From Brassicibacter mesophilus (GTDB lineage Bacteria; Bacillota; Clostridia; Tissierellales; Proteiniboraceae), in the NCBI RefSeq assembly GCF_050433385.1, contig NZ_JBNPXI010000002.1, positions 186,001 through 250,000 on the forward strand: a DNA stretch of 64,000 nucleotides, written 5' to 3'. Shown in pieces: positions 43,181 to 50,964 of the stretch. The stretch's first letter is position 1, and the number at the start of each line of letters is the position of its first letter. The position numbers were made by a program, and so were the translations under genes. The notes beneath the pieces were generated by a model. That model worked only from the letters and a program-made list of their open reading frames with translations. It did no database searches and was not told the DNA's origin.

Positions 43181-43794
43181 TTTCTGTATACTCCTGTGAC
43201 TTTCCCTAAAATAGAGATGTCTTTAGCTATAATAGGTTCCATAAATTGATTTTCAGGTTGCAATCTAATGTAATCTTTTTCTTTATAAAACCTCTTTATA
43301 GTTGCTTCTTCTTCTAAAAGAGCGACAACTATTTCACCGTTTATAGCTGTATTTTGTTGTCTAACAAGCACGAAGTCGCCATCTAGTATTCCTGCTCCAA
43401 TCATGCTTTCTCCCTTTACCTTTAACATAAATACAGAATCATTCTCCACAAAATCAATAGGCAGGGGAAAGGTGTCTTCAATATTTTGAACTGCTAAAAT
43501 TGGTTCTCCAGCAGTAACCCTACCAACTATTGGTACATCAACTATCTCTTTTCTAGAAAAAGCAAAAATACTATTATCTCTGTCCAGTATCTCTATTGCT
43601 CTTGGCTTAGTTGGATCTCTTCTTATGTATCCCTTTTTTTCTAATCTTTCAAGATGTCCGTGTACTGTTGAAGTAGATTTCAAATTAACCGCCTTACATA
43701 TTTCTCTCACTGCAGGAGGATACCCTTTATTTTGTAATTCAGTTTTTATAAATTCAAGTATTTTTAATTGTTTTGAAGATAAATCCTCATACAT
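43171..43794 (-). CDS. lexA: SOS repressor LexA
   Basis: 207 residues from ATG 43794 with GAGGTG upstream (a longer reading to 43896 would cover the promoter). The winged helix has YPPAVREICKAVNLKSTSTVHGHL; the self-cleavage site is VTAGEP (Ala95-Gly96), the nucleophile Ser130 in KGESMIGAG and the base Lys167 in TIKRFY. It represses DNA-damage genes until RecA filaments trigger self-cleavage. A LexA box overlaps its own promoter, so it is autoregulated. Confidence 0.97.
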   Translation of the reverse strand: MYEDLSSKQLKILEFIKTELQNKGYPPAVREICKAVNLKSTSTVHGHLERLEKKGYIRRDPTKPRAIEILDRDNSIFAFSRKEIVDVPIVGRVTAGEPILAVQNIEDTFPLPIDFVENDSVFMLKVKGESMIGAGILDGDFVLVRQQNTAINGEIVVALLEEEATIKRFYKEKDYIRLQPENQFMEPIIAKDISILGKVTGVYRKIK

Positions 43795-43825
43795 AGTGGC
43801 ACCTCGCAAATTTTTATTTGTAGTT

Positions 43826-43854
43826 ATTATAACATATATGCTTTCTTTTATCAA
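43826..43854 (-). promoter_or_regulatory. lexA promoter
   Basis: On the minus strand TTGATA (43854-43849) and TATAAT (43831-43826) with a 17-base spacer; the LexA box at 43853-43864 overlaps the -35 element. Confidence 0.75.
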
Positions 43855-43864
43855 ACATTCGTTC
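43853..43864 (-). promoter_or_regulatory. LexA (SOS) box of lexA
   Basis: GAACGAATGTTT on the minus strand, one mismatch from the Gram-positive consensus GAAC-N4-GTTC, overlapping the lexA -35 element. Confidence 0.65.
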
Positions 43865-43882
43865 GACATTTTGATAAAACTG

Positions 43883-43911
43883 TTGACAGAGAACATGTGT
43901 TCTATTATAAT
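43883..43911 (+). promoter_or_regulatory. Promoter of the yneA-like gene
   Basis: TTGACA (43883-43888) and TATAAT (43906-43911) with a 17-base spacer: both boxes are exact consensus. Confidence 0.88.
43891..43902 (+). promoter_or_regulatory. LexA (SOS) box 1 of yneA
   Basis: GAACATGTGTTC, a perfect GAAC-N4-GTTC match located between the -35 and -10 boxes. Confidence 0.88.
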
Positions 43912-43921
43912 AAAAATAAGC

Positions 43922-43933
43922 GAACAAACGTTC
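43922..43933 (+). promoter_or_regulatory. LexA (SOS) box 2 of yneA
   Basis: GAACAAACGTTC, perfect GAAC-N4-GTTC, just after the predicted transcription start and 31 bases from box 1 (three helical turns). Confidence 0.88.
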
Positions 43934-43956
43934 TTTAGAAAAAAGGAGAGATATAT

Positions 43957-44265
43957 ATGAAAACTAAAAGACTAAGAATAGTAAATAAATTCAGATTCAT
44001 ATCATTTTTAATTCTTTGTTTTCTGCTCATCACCGCGCTCATAAGCAGCATGTTTGAATCAAATACAGCATATAGCGATAGTAATACTGAAAATAATTAC
44101 ATAGAATGCACGGCGACTACAGGAGATACAATATGGGAAATAGCTAAAAATAATAATCCTTATAATTATGACATAAGAAAAGTAGTACATGAGATTATGA
44201 AATTAAACAGTATGGATAGTGCAGACATAAGGCCTGGTGATATAATTAAAATACCTTCTCACTAA
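43957..44265 (+). CDS. yneA: SOS-induced cell-division suppressor YneA-like (membrane LysM protein)
   Basis: 102 residues: a basic start, one membrane segment (about residues 14-30), and a C-terminal LysM domain (TTGDTIWEIAKNNNP ... IRPGDIIKIP). The same architecture, and divergent placement beside lexA, describes YneA of B. subtilis, which blocks division after DNA damage. Two perfect LexA boxes cover its consensus promoter, so strong SOS control is expected. AAAAGGAG precedes the ATG. Confidence 0.88.
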   Translation: MKTKRLRIVNKFRFISFLILCFLLITALISSMFESNTAYSDSNTENNYIECTATTGDTIWEIAKNNNPYNYDIRKVVHEIMKLNSMDSADIRPGDIIKIPSH

Positions 44266-44276
44266 TTACATATCAA

Positions 44277-44317
44277 AAAAGAGTAGATAAACATTGAATA
44301 TCTACTCTTTTTTTTTA
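44277..44317. terminator. Bidirectional terminator between yneA and the recombinase gene
   Basis: AGAGTAGATA (44280-44289) and TATCTACTCT (44299-44308), flanked by A runs on the left and T runs on the right; serves both convergent genes and overlaps the recombinase stop codon. Confidence 0.85.
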
Positions 44318-45258
44318 TTTGATAATGGATTACTTTTAACGGCTTTTCTAAGTCTGTCATCATCTATATGGGTGTATATTTGTGTAGTTGAGACATTTTC
44401 ATGTCCTAATATTTGTTGCAAGGCTCTTATGTCTACGTTCCCATATTTATACATTAATGTCGCTGCAGTATGCCTTAGTTTATGAGTAGAATATTTTTCG
44501 CTATCTAAACCAGCATTTTTTATGTATTTCTTTACAAGATATTGAACCGTTTTATTGCTTATTCTGTTTTTTCGTTTGCTTATAAACAGGGCATTAACAT
44601 CTTTAATATTTTCGGTAGGTCTTACGGATAGGTAATTGTTTATAGCCCTTAGACACGCGTCGTTTAAATATATTGTTCTTTCTTTGTTTCCTTTACCAAC
44701 AACAGTAAGAGTATCTCCTTTAATTTTATCTATATCTATGCTGACTAGTTCAGAAAGTCTAAGCCCACAGTTTAAAAAAAGAGTAATAATTGCATAATCA
44801 CGCTCTCGAAAAGGTCCATCGATATTATCTAATAGTTCTTCAGCTTCGTTTAGCGAAAGATGTACTGGGTGCCGAATGTTAGTTTTTGGAGATTCTAAGT
44901 CTAGTGCAGGATTTTCGTCAACCAGTTTAACTTTTGTATGCAAAAACTTGAAAAAAGATCTTATGCTTGCGACCTTACGAGCTTTTGCGTAGTTTTTATT
45001 ATTTCGGTTTTTGTCAACATACGAAATGAATGCATATAGATCTTGTAATGTAACTTTTTGAATTAATGATATATCTATATCAGAAATATCAATATCATCA
45101 AAATTGACGTTTTTATCAACTAATTTATAACGTATTTTGAGGAATCTAAAAAGTGTTCTTAAATCAAAATAGTATTCTTTAACTGTATTGGACGATTTAC
45201 CTTTAATAGTTTCTATGTAATTTAAAAAATCTTCTAATATCAAGGGCATGTTCTCCAT
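44302..45258 (-). CDS. Tyrosine recombinase/integrase, XerC/XerD-like
   Basis: 318 residues from ATG 45258 with AAGGAG eight bases before it. An N-terminal SAM-like core-binding domain (about 1-100) and a catalytic domain with the Arg of GLRLSEL, a Lys in VVGKGNKERTI, HKLRHTAATLM (His-x-x-Arg) and LGHENVSTTQIYTH (His and the Tyr nucleophile). It resembles the XerA/XerC-like chromosomal recombinase found beside lexA in many Clostridia, not a phage integrase, since no mobile element surrounds it. Chromosome dimer resolution is likely but not proved. Confidence 0.85.
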   Translation of the reverse strand: MENMPLILEDFLNYIETIKGKSSNTVKEYYFDLRTLFRFLKIRYKLVDKNVNFDDIDISDIDISLIQKVTLQDLYAFISYVDKNRNNKNYAKARKVASIRSFFKFLHTKVKLVDENPALDLESPKTNIRHPVHLSLNEAEELLDNIDGPFRERDYAIITLFLNCGLRLSELVSIDIDKIKGDTLTVVGKGNKERTIYLNDACLRAINNYLSVRPTENIKDVNALFISKRKNRISNKTVQYLVKKYIKNAGLDSEKYSTHKLRHTAATLMYKYGNVDIRALQQILGHENVSTTQIYTHIDDDRLRKAVKSNPLSNKKKE

Positions 45259-45273
45259 TTTTCTCACTCCTTA

Positions 45274-45299
45274 TTATACAAAATATACATTTTGTATAA
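45274..45299. repeat. Perfect inverted repeat directly before the recombinase gene
   Basis: TTATACAAAAT (45274-45284) and ATTTTGTATAA (45289-45299) around ATAC, only 15 bases from the start codon. Each arm contains a TATAAT-like element. Possible operator or recombinase binding site. Confidence 0.6.
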
Positions 45300-45663
45300 T
45301 TAAATTCTACGTTTTTTCTAGAAATCCTTCTTTTTTTAGGATAATTATTTATTTTTATTTTTTACCTAAAATAAAAGATTTATATTATTATAAAACGAGC
45401 AAAATATTATAAATACATAAAAACCATTATCAAATTATGCTAAAAAACGCTGTAACTTTTTGCTTTTCAATTACAAATACGATTTTTGCGCATAAAAACG
45501 ATTTTTAAATAAAATTATCAAAATATAGCGTCTAAAATCGATTCTAAGCAAAAAATGCTGCATTCTAATACAAAACCATTGCCATTAAATTTTAAAGGCC
45601 TTACAACTCAAATATAGGCTTAATTATATTTTAAAATCCAAAAAAATAAGGAGTGTCTTTTAT
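45300..45663. other. AT-rich divergent region before uvsE
   Basis: No gene. Contains short repeats: ACGATTTTT twice (45479-45487, 45498-45506), the palindrome AATCGATT (45536-45543), and related GCTAAAAAACGCTG and AGCAAAAAATGCTG. No GAAC-N4-GTTC box is present, so uvsE does not look LexA-controlled. AAGGAG at 45648-45653 serves uvsE. Confidence 0.5.
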
Positions 45664-46626
45664 ATGATAGTAAGACTAGGATATGTTGCAATGGCAGTTG
45701 ATTTAAAAGACTGCTCACCTTCAAAAACTATTACTTATTCTCAATACTCTAAGATGTTAGATGACGAAGTAAAATTATACAAATTAAAGAAGTTGGCAAA
45801 AGAAAATCTGATTAACACTAAAAGAATTTTATTGTATAATGCTGCTCATGATATTAAAGTTTATAGAATTACATCTAAGCTCATTCCATTAATAAACCAT
45901 CCTAATGTTTCGTACTGGAACTACATAGATGAGTTATCTGAAGTTTTTGACCAGATAAAAGCAATAATAAATAAAAATAATTTTAGAATAAGTGCTCATC
46001 CAGATCACTTCACTCTTCTTTCGTCACCTAGACAAGATGTAATTAGTTCTTCAATAAACGATTTAGTATACCATAATAATATTATGAAAGCTTTTGGACT
46101 TGACCACCAAAATGGCAAACTAGTAATACATGTAGGCGGAAAATATAACAGCAAAAAACAAGCTATTAATAGATTTAAAACGAACTTCAGTAAACTACCA
46201 GAAGAAATTAGAAATAGAATTATCTTAGAAAACGATGATAAAATATATGATTTAATAGATGTTTTGGAAGTTTGTGAAGAATTAAAAATTCCTATGGTCT
46301 TGGACATACACCATCAGTGGTGTAATAACAGAAAAGAAAAAATAGAATACTATTTAGAGCGAGTGTTTAACACTTGGAATGATCGAATACTTATACCTAA
46401 AATTCATGTATCTAGCCCTAAATCAGAACTTGAATTTAGAGCACATGCTAATAATATTAATCCTGACTTTTTCTTTAATTTTATTTATAAAGCTAAAACA
46501 TTAAACAAGGATTTTGATGTTATGATTGAGGCTAAAAATAAAAACTTAGCATTAATAAACCTTATGAATCATATTAGGCGTCAACCAGATTTCAAGATTA
46601 TAGATGCTTCCTCTTTTGAGGTTTAA
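45664..46626 (+). CDS. uvsE: UV damage endonuclease UvsE
   Basis: 320 residues. RLGYVAMAVDLKDCSPSKT at the start, RISAHPDHFTLLSSP in the middle, LVIHVGG, IILENDD and MVLDIHHQWC later are UvsE/UVDE signatures on a TIM barrel with His/Glu metal ligands. The enzyme nicks DNA 5' to UV photoproducts, giving an alternative to UvrABC repair and also acting in spores of Bacillus. It stands alone, convergent with the amino-acid oxidation locus. Confidence 0.93.
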   Translation: MIVRLGYVAMAVDLKDCSPSKTITYSQYSKMLDDEVKLYKLKKLAKENLINTKRILLYNAAHDIKVYRITSKLIPLINHPNVSYWNYIDELSEVFDQIKAIINKNNFRISAHPDHFTLLSSPRQDVISSSINDLVYHNNIMKAFGLDHQNGKLVIHVGGKYNSKKQAINRFKTNFSKLPEEIRNRIILENDDKIYDLIDVLEVCEELKIPMVLDIHHQWCNNRKEKIEYYLERVFNTWNDRILIPKIHVSSPKSELEFRAHANNINPDFFFNFIYKAKTLNKDFDVMIEAKNKNLALINLMNHIRRQPDFKIIDASSFEV

Positions 46627-46631
46627 ATAAA

Positions 46632-46676
46632 ACGGCCTTAAGTTTTCATAATATAGTTATGTAAACTTAAGGCCGT
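46632..46676. terminator. Long stem-loop between uvsE and the sigma-54 locus
   Basis: Perfect 14-base stem (46632-46645 and 46663-46676) whose 17-base loop can itself pair CATAA with TTATG. GC-rich base ACGGCC. There is no clear T run on either side, so it may work as a symmetric barrier or mRNA end protector rather than a classical terminator. Confidence 0.6.
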
Positions 46677-46731
46677 GACGTTTAATATATAATGTAATTA
46701 GTCCAGTACCTATTTTCTAGTTTATGGTCAT

Positions 46732-46929
46732 TTACCCTCCTGCTAACAAATGAATCACTTGAACGTCATCTTTATCATGTATCAAAGTGCTTGTATAAGC
46801 ATGTTTAGGTACTAGCTTATTATTTATTTTTACTATTATCTTTGGATAAGTATATCTTTTTATTTTTAACAGTTCATTAACTGTTAAGCCTTCGTTCCAC
46901 TCATGGTCTCTTCCATTTACCTTTATCAC
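46732..46929 (-). CDS. ThiS/MoaD-family sulfur-carrier-like protein
   Basis: 65 residues, beta-grasp fold size, ending in the Gly-Gly dipeptide (LLAGG) that is adenylated and thiocarboxylated in ThiS and MoaD. No thiamine genes are near. It is the last gene of the aldehyde ferredoxin oxidoreductase operon, where ThiS/MoaD-like genes often occur and are thought to help make the tungsten- or molybdenum-pterin dithiolene. AGGAGTTGATT precedes the ATG. Confidence 0.8.
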   Translation of the reverse strand: MIKVNGRDHEWNEGLTVNELLKIKRYTYPKIIVKINNKLVPKHAYTSTLIHDKDDVQVIHLLAGG

Positions 46930-46948
46930 AAAATCAACTCCTACTTTA

Positions 46949-49105
46949 TTAAAGATGCTTCTCTACTACTTCTATTACTTCAGGAAGGTCCATATTAATT
47001 TCTTTTAATTTTTCTATAGTAGGTATTCCGTCCATAGTCCATCCTCTTCTTTTGTACACAGCATCAATCAATAATTGGTACTGTTGTTCCCTGTATGATC
47101 TCATAACAGCTATTTTTTCTTGAGTAGTTTTATTTTCAGTATTATAATTTAACTTTTCTTTTAGTTGATTATCATATCTTTCTTGTCTTGACTCATATTC
47201 TTCAATAGTTACAGGACCTACTGAACGATAAGGAATTTTATCATCCTCTCGCTTTCCATGACCCACTCTTATATTAAAAACTCTTTGAAAATTATAAACT
47301 CTTTCTGACTGTCGTATTAATTCATTTTTATCAATTTTTTTACCTGTTACACCATTAAATAAATCGATATAATTCTGTACATGCTCAGGCATTTTAGCTG
47401 GTTCTGCCGATGAAGAATTGCTTGCTGGAGTAATGTCGTTCCATGGTAACTTACATAATCCCATTAAGCCAAACCAAGTTCTAAACATCGGGAAATAGTG
47501 AAGAGCTTCAGCTTTGTCTTCAAATGTAGGAATTTGATTGTTCACCATATCCATGAATATCAACCATGCTTCATCGTGTTGTGGCCCTTTATTAGTTAAA
47601 CCATATCCACCTTGTTGAGCTAGAGATTCTTTCGGCAAATATTCAGAATATTCTAGGCCTTTTTGTTCCATTCCTATATCTTCAAGTAGTGATGAATCTG
47701 CTTCATATTCATCAACAAAAATCTTCTTCAATTTTCTTATTCCAAGACCAGCTAACTTCCCAAATCCTTCTCCTCTTGACATTTGATGAAGTAATTCAAT
47801 AGCAGCATCTTTATTACCAAAATTAAGTTCTAATCCTCCAGTTATCTCCTTGTTAATTATTCCATTTTCATAGCATTCCATTAAAAAGGCAGTTATTGTT
47901 GCAAATGATATTGTATCTACTCCATAGGTATCACAATAAAAGTTACATTCTAATATATATTCTGGATCAAAAATTCCACAGTTAGCACCTACTCCTGCAG
48001 CTGTTTCATATTCAGGTCCATCTACAGTTACTTTATGCCCTTTATATGGTCCTGTTTTTAGTACAAATTCATCTGCTGCTTTAGCACATGATAAAGAACA
48101 TCCGTACCAGCAACCATCAGATTTTCCTTGTGTTAAATATTTATCTCTAAATATATTTGAAGCTATTTTATGTGTATCTGGGTGATTCCCATATTTATAA
48201 TTATGCACAGGCAACAAATCGTAGGCATCCATAACTTCTATTATGTTTGCAGTACCTACTTGTCTCATTCTACATTGCTCATCATCAAACCTATTTATCT
48301 CTTTATGAAGTCTTACTCCAGCTCTGTTTATTTTGCCCTGATCAGCAGGGTTATTCAAATTTCCTTTAACACCTCTATACTTAACTACTAATGCTTTTAT
48401 ATTTTTATTTCTAAAAACAGTACCTATACCTCCTCTACCTGCTTGCTTAAGTCTTGTAACCTTTCTTCGAACATCGTAAAAAGTAAAGTTTAAAAGACCT
48501 ATTAGTGTATTATCTGCAGCTGTACCTGCTGTAACTACAGCAATATTCCTCTTGTCATCTTCAGATTCAGCATACATTTCTGTCAATTGCTCTCCCAATA
48601 CATGCCCATCAATTGCTTCTAAGGGAGCTTCTTCTATTCGTACTATACCTTTATTTCCGTCTATAAATACTATGACATCATTTTGCGCTTTTCCTTGCAC
48701 TTCAAGTGCATCCCATCCAGAGAATTTTAATAGCGGTCCAAAATACCCTCCTACATTACTATCGATTACTATATCTGTTAATGGAGAAAGCGTTACTACA
48801 AGTGATTTACCAGCACCAGGGTATTGTGTGATACCACCAATTGGCCCACTAGAAATTATTATTTCATTTTCAGGGTCATTCCACTTTGTTTCGGTGGTTA
48901 CAGCATTCCATAAATACCATAAACCAAAGCCTTTACCTCCAATAAACTTATCCTTCATCATTTCTGTGACTAGTTTAGATTCTACTTTATTTTCACTAAG
49001 ATTAACATATAAAGACCTGTTAGTATATCCTTTTTCAATTTTACCTAAGTCATATTTATATTCCGTAAGTACTTTATGTTTTTCTAAAAATTTATCTATG
49101 TTCAA
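46949..49105 (-). CDS. Aldehyde ferredoxin oxidoreductase family protein (tungsten/molybdenum pterin)
   Basis: 718 residues from TTG 49105 (GGGAGG nine bases before). The N-terminal pterin-binding domain has FIGGKGFGLWYLWN (about 53-66) and GPIGGITQYPGAGKS. The 4Fe-4S cluster cysteines are in DGCWYGCSLSCAKA (about 336-349) with the distal one in GLMGLCKLPW (about 558-567). AOR proteins oxidise aldehydes to acids with ferredoxin. At 718 residues it is about 100 longer than classic AOR, nearer the YdhV-like branch; the extra length is at the C-terminus. The true substrate is unknown. Confidence 0.9.
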   Translation of the reverse strand: MNIDKFLEKHKVLTEYKYDLGKIEKGYTNRSLYVNLSENKVESKLVTEMMKDKFIGGKGFGLWYLWNAVTTETKWNDPENEIIISSGPIGGITQYPGAGKSLVVTLSPLTDIVIDSNVGGYFGPLLKFSGWDALEVQGKAQNDVIVFIDGNKGIVRIEEAPLEAIDGHVLGEQLTEMYAESEDDKRNIAVVTAGTAADNTLIGLLNFTFYDVRRKVTRLKQAGRGGIGTVFRNKNIKALVVKYRGVKGNLNNPADQGKINRAGVRLHKEINRFDDEQCRMRQVGTANIIEVMDAYDLLPVHNYKYGNHPDTHKIASNIFRDKYLTQGKSDGCWYGCSLSCAKAADEFVLKTGPYKGHKVTVDGPEYETAAGVGANCGIFDPEYILECNFYCDTYGVDTISFATITAFLMECYENGIINKEITGGLELNFGNKDAAIELLHQMSRGEGFGKLAGLGIRKLKKIFVDEYEADSSLLEDIGMEQKGLEYSEYLPKESLAQQGGYGLTNKGPQHDEAWLIFMDMVNNQIPTFEDKAEALHYFPMFRTWFGLMGLCKLPWNDITPASNSSSAEPAKMPEHVQNYIDLFNGVTGKKIDKNELIRQSERVYNFQRVFNIRVGHGKREDDKIPYRSVGPVTIEEYESRQERYDNQLKEKLNYNTENKTTQEKIAVMRSYREQQYQLLIDAVYKRRGWTMDGIPTIEKLKEINMDLPEVIEVVEKHL

Positions 49106-49129
49106 ACCATACGCCTCCCTATTTAAAGA

Positions 49130-49516
49130 TTATATTTCCTCTATAGATATAGCACCACTTGGACATTGTTTCGTACATAAACCGCATGCGATACACTTGA
49201 ATGGTTCAATATAATCATCGTGCATAAACATAGCACATTTATCGCAAAAGCCAACACACATAAAACACCCTACACATATCTCTTTTTTTATTCTCACAAC
49301 TCCATTTTTGTCTCTATAAATTGCTTCTACAGGACATATATCTATACATTCACCACATTGATCACAGACAATTATATTATTGTAACCATCCACCTTCTCC
49401 TCTACTTTTAATGCCGACTTACAAATACTATTATCTTTAAAGAAAGTTTTAGCACATGTCTCTTCACATATATGACATCCTAAGCATAGCTCCTCTTCCA
49501 TTATCATTTTTTTCAA
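49130..49516 (-). CDS. Polyferredoxin (four 4Fe-4S motifs), electron-transfer partner of the AOR
   Basis: 128 residues from TTG 49516, which has GGAGGTG six bases before it. Four cluster motifs are visible: CLGCHICEETC, CDQCGECIDICP, CVGCFMCVGFC and CIACGLCTKQCP, plus extra cysteines. This is the size and cluster content of the small AOR subunit that passes electrons to ferredoxin. It lies 24 bases before the AOR gene in the same operon. Confidence 0.88.
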   Translation of the reverse strand: MKKMIMEEELCLGCHICEETCAKTFFKDNSICKSALKVEEKVDGYNNIIVCDQCGECIDICPVEAIYRDKNGVVRIKKEICVGCFMCVGFCDKCAMFMHDDYIEPFKCIACGLCTKQCPSGAISIEEI

Positions 49517-49543
49517 TTTGCTCACCTCCATTAAGTTATGTAT

Positions 49544-50692
49544 TTAAACCACAGATGGCTCAAAAACTAGCTCGTGCTTCTCAAATCTGTCTATACTTAA
49601 TTTACTAATGTCTATCGTTGGCTTTTCCCCAAGTATTTGCTCAGACAGTAACAGACCTGTCATAGGACCAAACATGAATCCATGACCACTAAACCCTACT
49701 GCTAGGTAAAAACCATCTAGGTCACTTACCGCTCCTAAAATAGGTTGTCTGTCTGGAGTTATATTATAAAGACCTGCCCACTGCCTAATTACTCTTAATT
49801 TACCTATTGGCGGAAGTAAATCAGTAATTGATTTAGCCATTTCATCCAAGAAGTGCCAGCTTGAAGTTATACGTAGATCTCTAGGTTCATTTTCATCACC
49901 TCTACCCATAATAAAGGAACCATGTGGTGACTGTTGGCAATATATATTTAATGAGAAAGACATGACCATTGGACCTTGCATAGGTTCAACGGGTTCTGTT
50001 ACTAAAATTTGATGTCTTTCAGAAAAAACAGGTATATCGACGTTTACCATCTCACCTATTACTTTGGAATATCCTCCTGCAGCGTTGACTACTATTCTAG
50101 TAGCTATCTCACCTTTGTTAGTCATTACCGCAGTAATTTTCCCGTTCTGTGTCTTAATGCCAACGACTTCTGTATAAGTATATATATGTACTCCTAACTT
50201 TCTAGCTGCCTTAGCATAAGCATCGGTAGTAAGAAATGGATTTAAGTGACCATCTTTAGGGCAAAATGTAGCACTAGTAAGCTTTTCAGTATTTAAATAT
50301 GGGACAATTTGAGTTGCATCTTGTGGAGCCATATATTCTACTTCCATACCAAGTTTTTTTTGAAGTTCAACATTTTTTTGAAATTGCTCATCTTCTTTTT
50401 TAGTGGACGCTACAATTAAATAACCCCCTTGCTTAAATTCAATGTCACCATCATATTCAAGCTCTTCATTAGCTGTTTCAAAGAACCTGATACTCTCCAT
50501 AGCAAGTTTACAATTCATTTCTGTTCCCCATTGTTGCCTAACCCCAGCACCACATCGTCCTGTTGATCCGCTTGCTAGGTATTTTTTTTCAAGAACTACA
50601 ATGCTTTTAACTCCTTTTTTTGCAAGATTGTATGCAATTGAGCAACCAGATATTCCCCCTCCAATAATAACAACATCAGCAGATTTAATCAT
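49544..50692 (-). CDS. FAD-dependent amino acid/amine oxidoreductase (DAO family; HcnC / proline dehydrogenase beta-like)
   Basis: 382 residues. VVIIGGGISGCSIAYNLAKKG binds FAD; STGRCGAGVRQQWGTEMN, VVNAAGGYS, and the C-terminal WAGLYNITPDRQPILG and AVGFSGHGFMFGP are DAO signatures shared with sarcosine oxidase beta, HcnC and the beta subunit of archaeal dye-linked proline dehydrogenase. It should oxidise the C-N bond of an amino acid or secondary amine. It overlaps the 2Fe-2S gene by 8 bases. Confidence 0.88.
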   Translation of the reverse strand: MIKSADVVIIGGGISGCSIAYNLAKKGVKSIVVLEKKYLASGSTGRCGAGVRQQWGTEMNCKLAMESIRFFETANEELEYDGDIEFKQGGYLIVASTKKEDEQFQKNVELQKKLGMEVEYMAPQDATQIVPYLNTEKLTSATFCPKDGHLNPFLTTDAYAKAARKLGVHIYTYTEVVGIKTQNGKITAVMTNKGEIATRIVVNAAGGYSKVIGEMVNVDIPVFSERHQILVTEPVEPMQGPMVMSFSLNIYCQQSPHGSFIMGRGDENEPRDLRITSSWHFLDEMAKSITDLLPPIGKLRVIRQWAGLYNITPDRQPILGAVSDLDGFYLAVGFSGHGFMFGPMTGLLLSEQILGEKPTIDISKLSIDRFEKHELVFEPSVV

Positions 50693-50963
50693 CTTCCATA
50701 CCTCCTAAAGCTATTTGATCAAGCTTAATTCCTTTAATAGGTGGTCGACTTGTACAAACCTCTAATTCAGATATACTTTTTCCAGTATATAATGATATTT
50801 CTTTAAGTATTAGCTGTCCACAAGTTCTACCTTGACATGGTCCCATTCCAGCTCTAGACACTCTTTTTATCTCATCTAAGGTTGTGTAACCTTTCTTGAT
50901 CAAATCTCTTATTTCTTTTAATGTAATATCAGAGCATCTGCATATAATAGTATTTTCATCCAT
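50685..50963 (-). CDS. BFD-type (2Fe-2S)-binding subunit
   Basis: 92 residues from ATG 50963, one base after the preceding stop, with GGGGGAT upstream. CRCSDITLKEI and GPCQGRTC give the C-x-C and C-x4-C pattern of BFD-like Fer2_BFD domains. In HcnB and proline dehydrogenase complexes this domain is fused to the NAD/FAD subunit; here it is a separate gene, and probably wires the two flavoproteins together. Confidence 0.85.
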   Translation of the reverse strand: MDENTIICRCSDITLKEIRDLIKKGYTTLDEIKRVSRAGMGPCQGRTCGQLILKEISLYTGKSISELEVCTSRPPIKGIKLDQIALGGMEDD

Positions 50964-50964
50964 A

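Noticed and set aside
45274..45299. dif site for the tyrosine recombinase
   Set aside because: The arms are the right length but the centre is 4 rather than 6-8 bases and the sequence does not resemble known dif arms.
45300..45663. LexA control of uvsE
   Set aside because: No GAAC-N4-GTTC match within the 390 bases upstream.
48552..49214. 220-residue open frame opposite the AOR gene, and other long frames opposite purine-poor coding genes
   Set aside because: Each lies fully antisense to a gene with strong family motifs, has low-complexity Ser/Pro/Ile-rich sequence, and lacks a convincing ribosome binding site.
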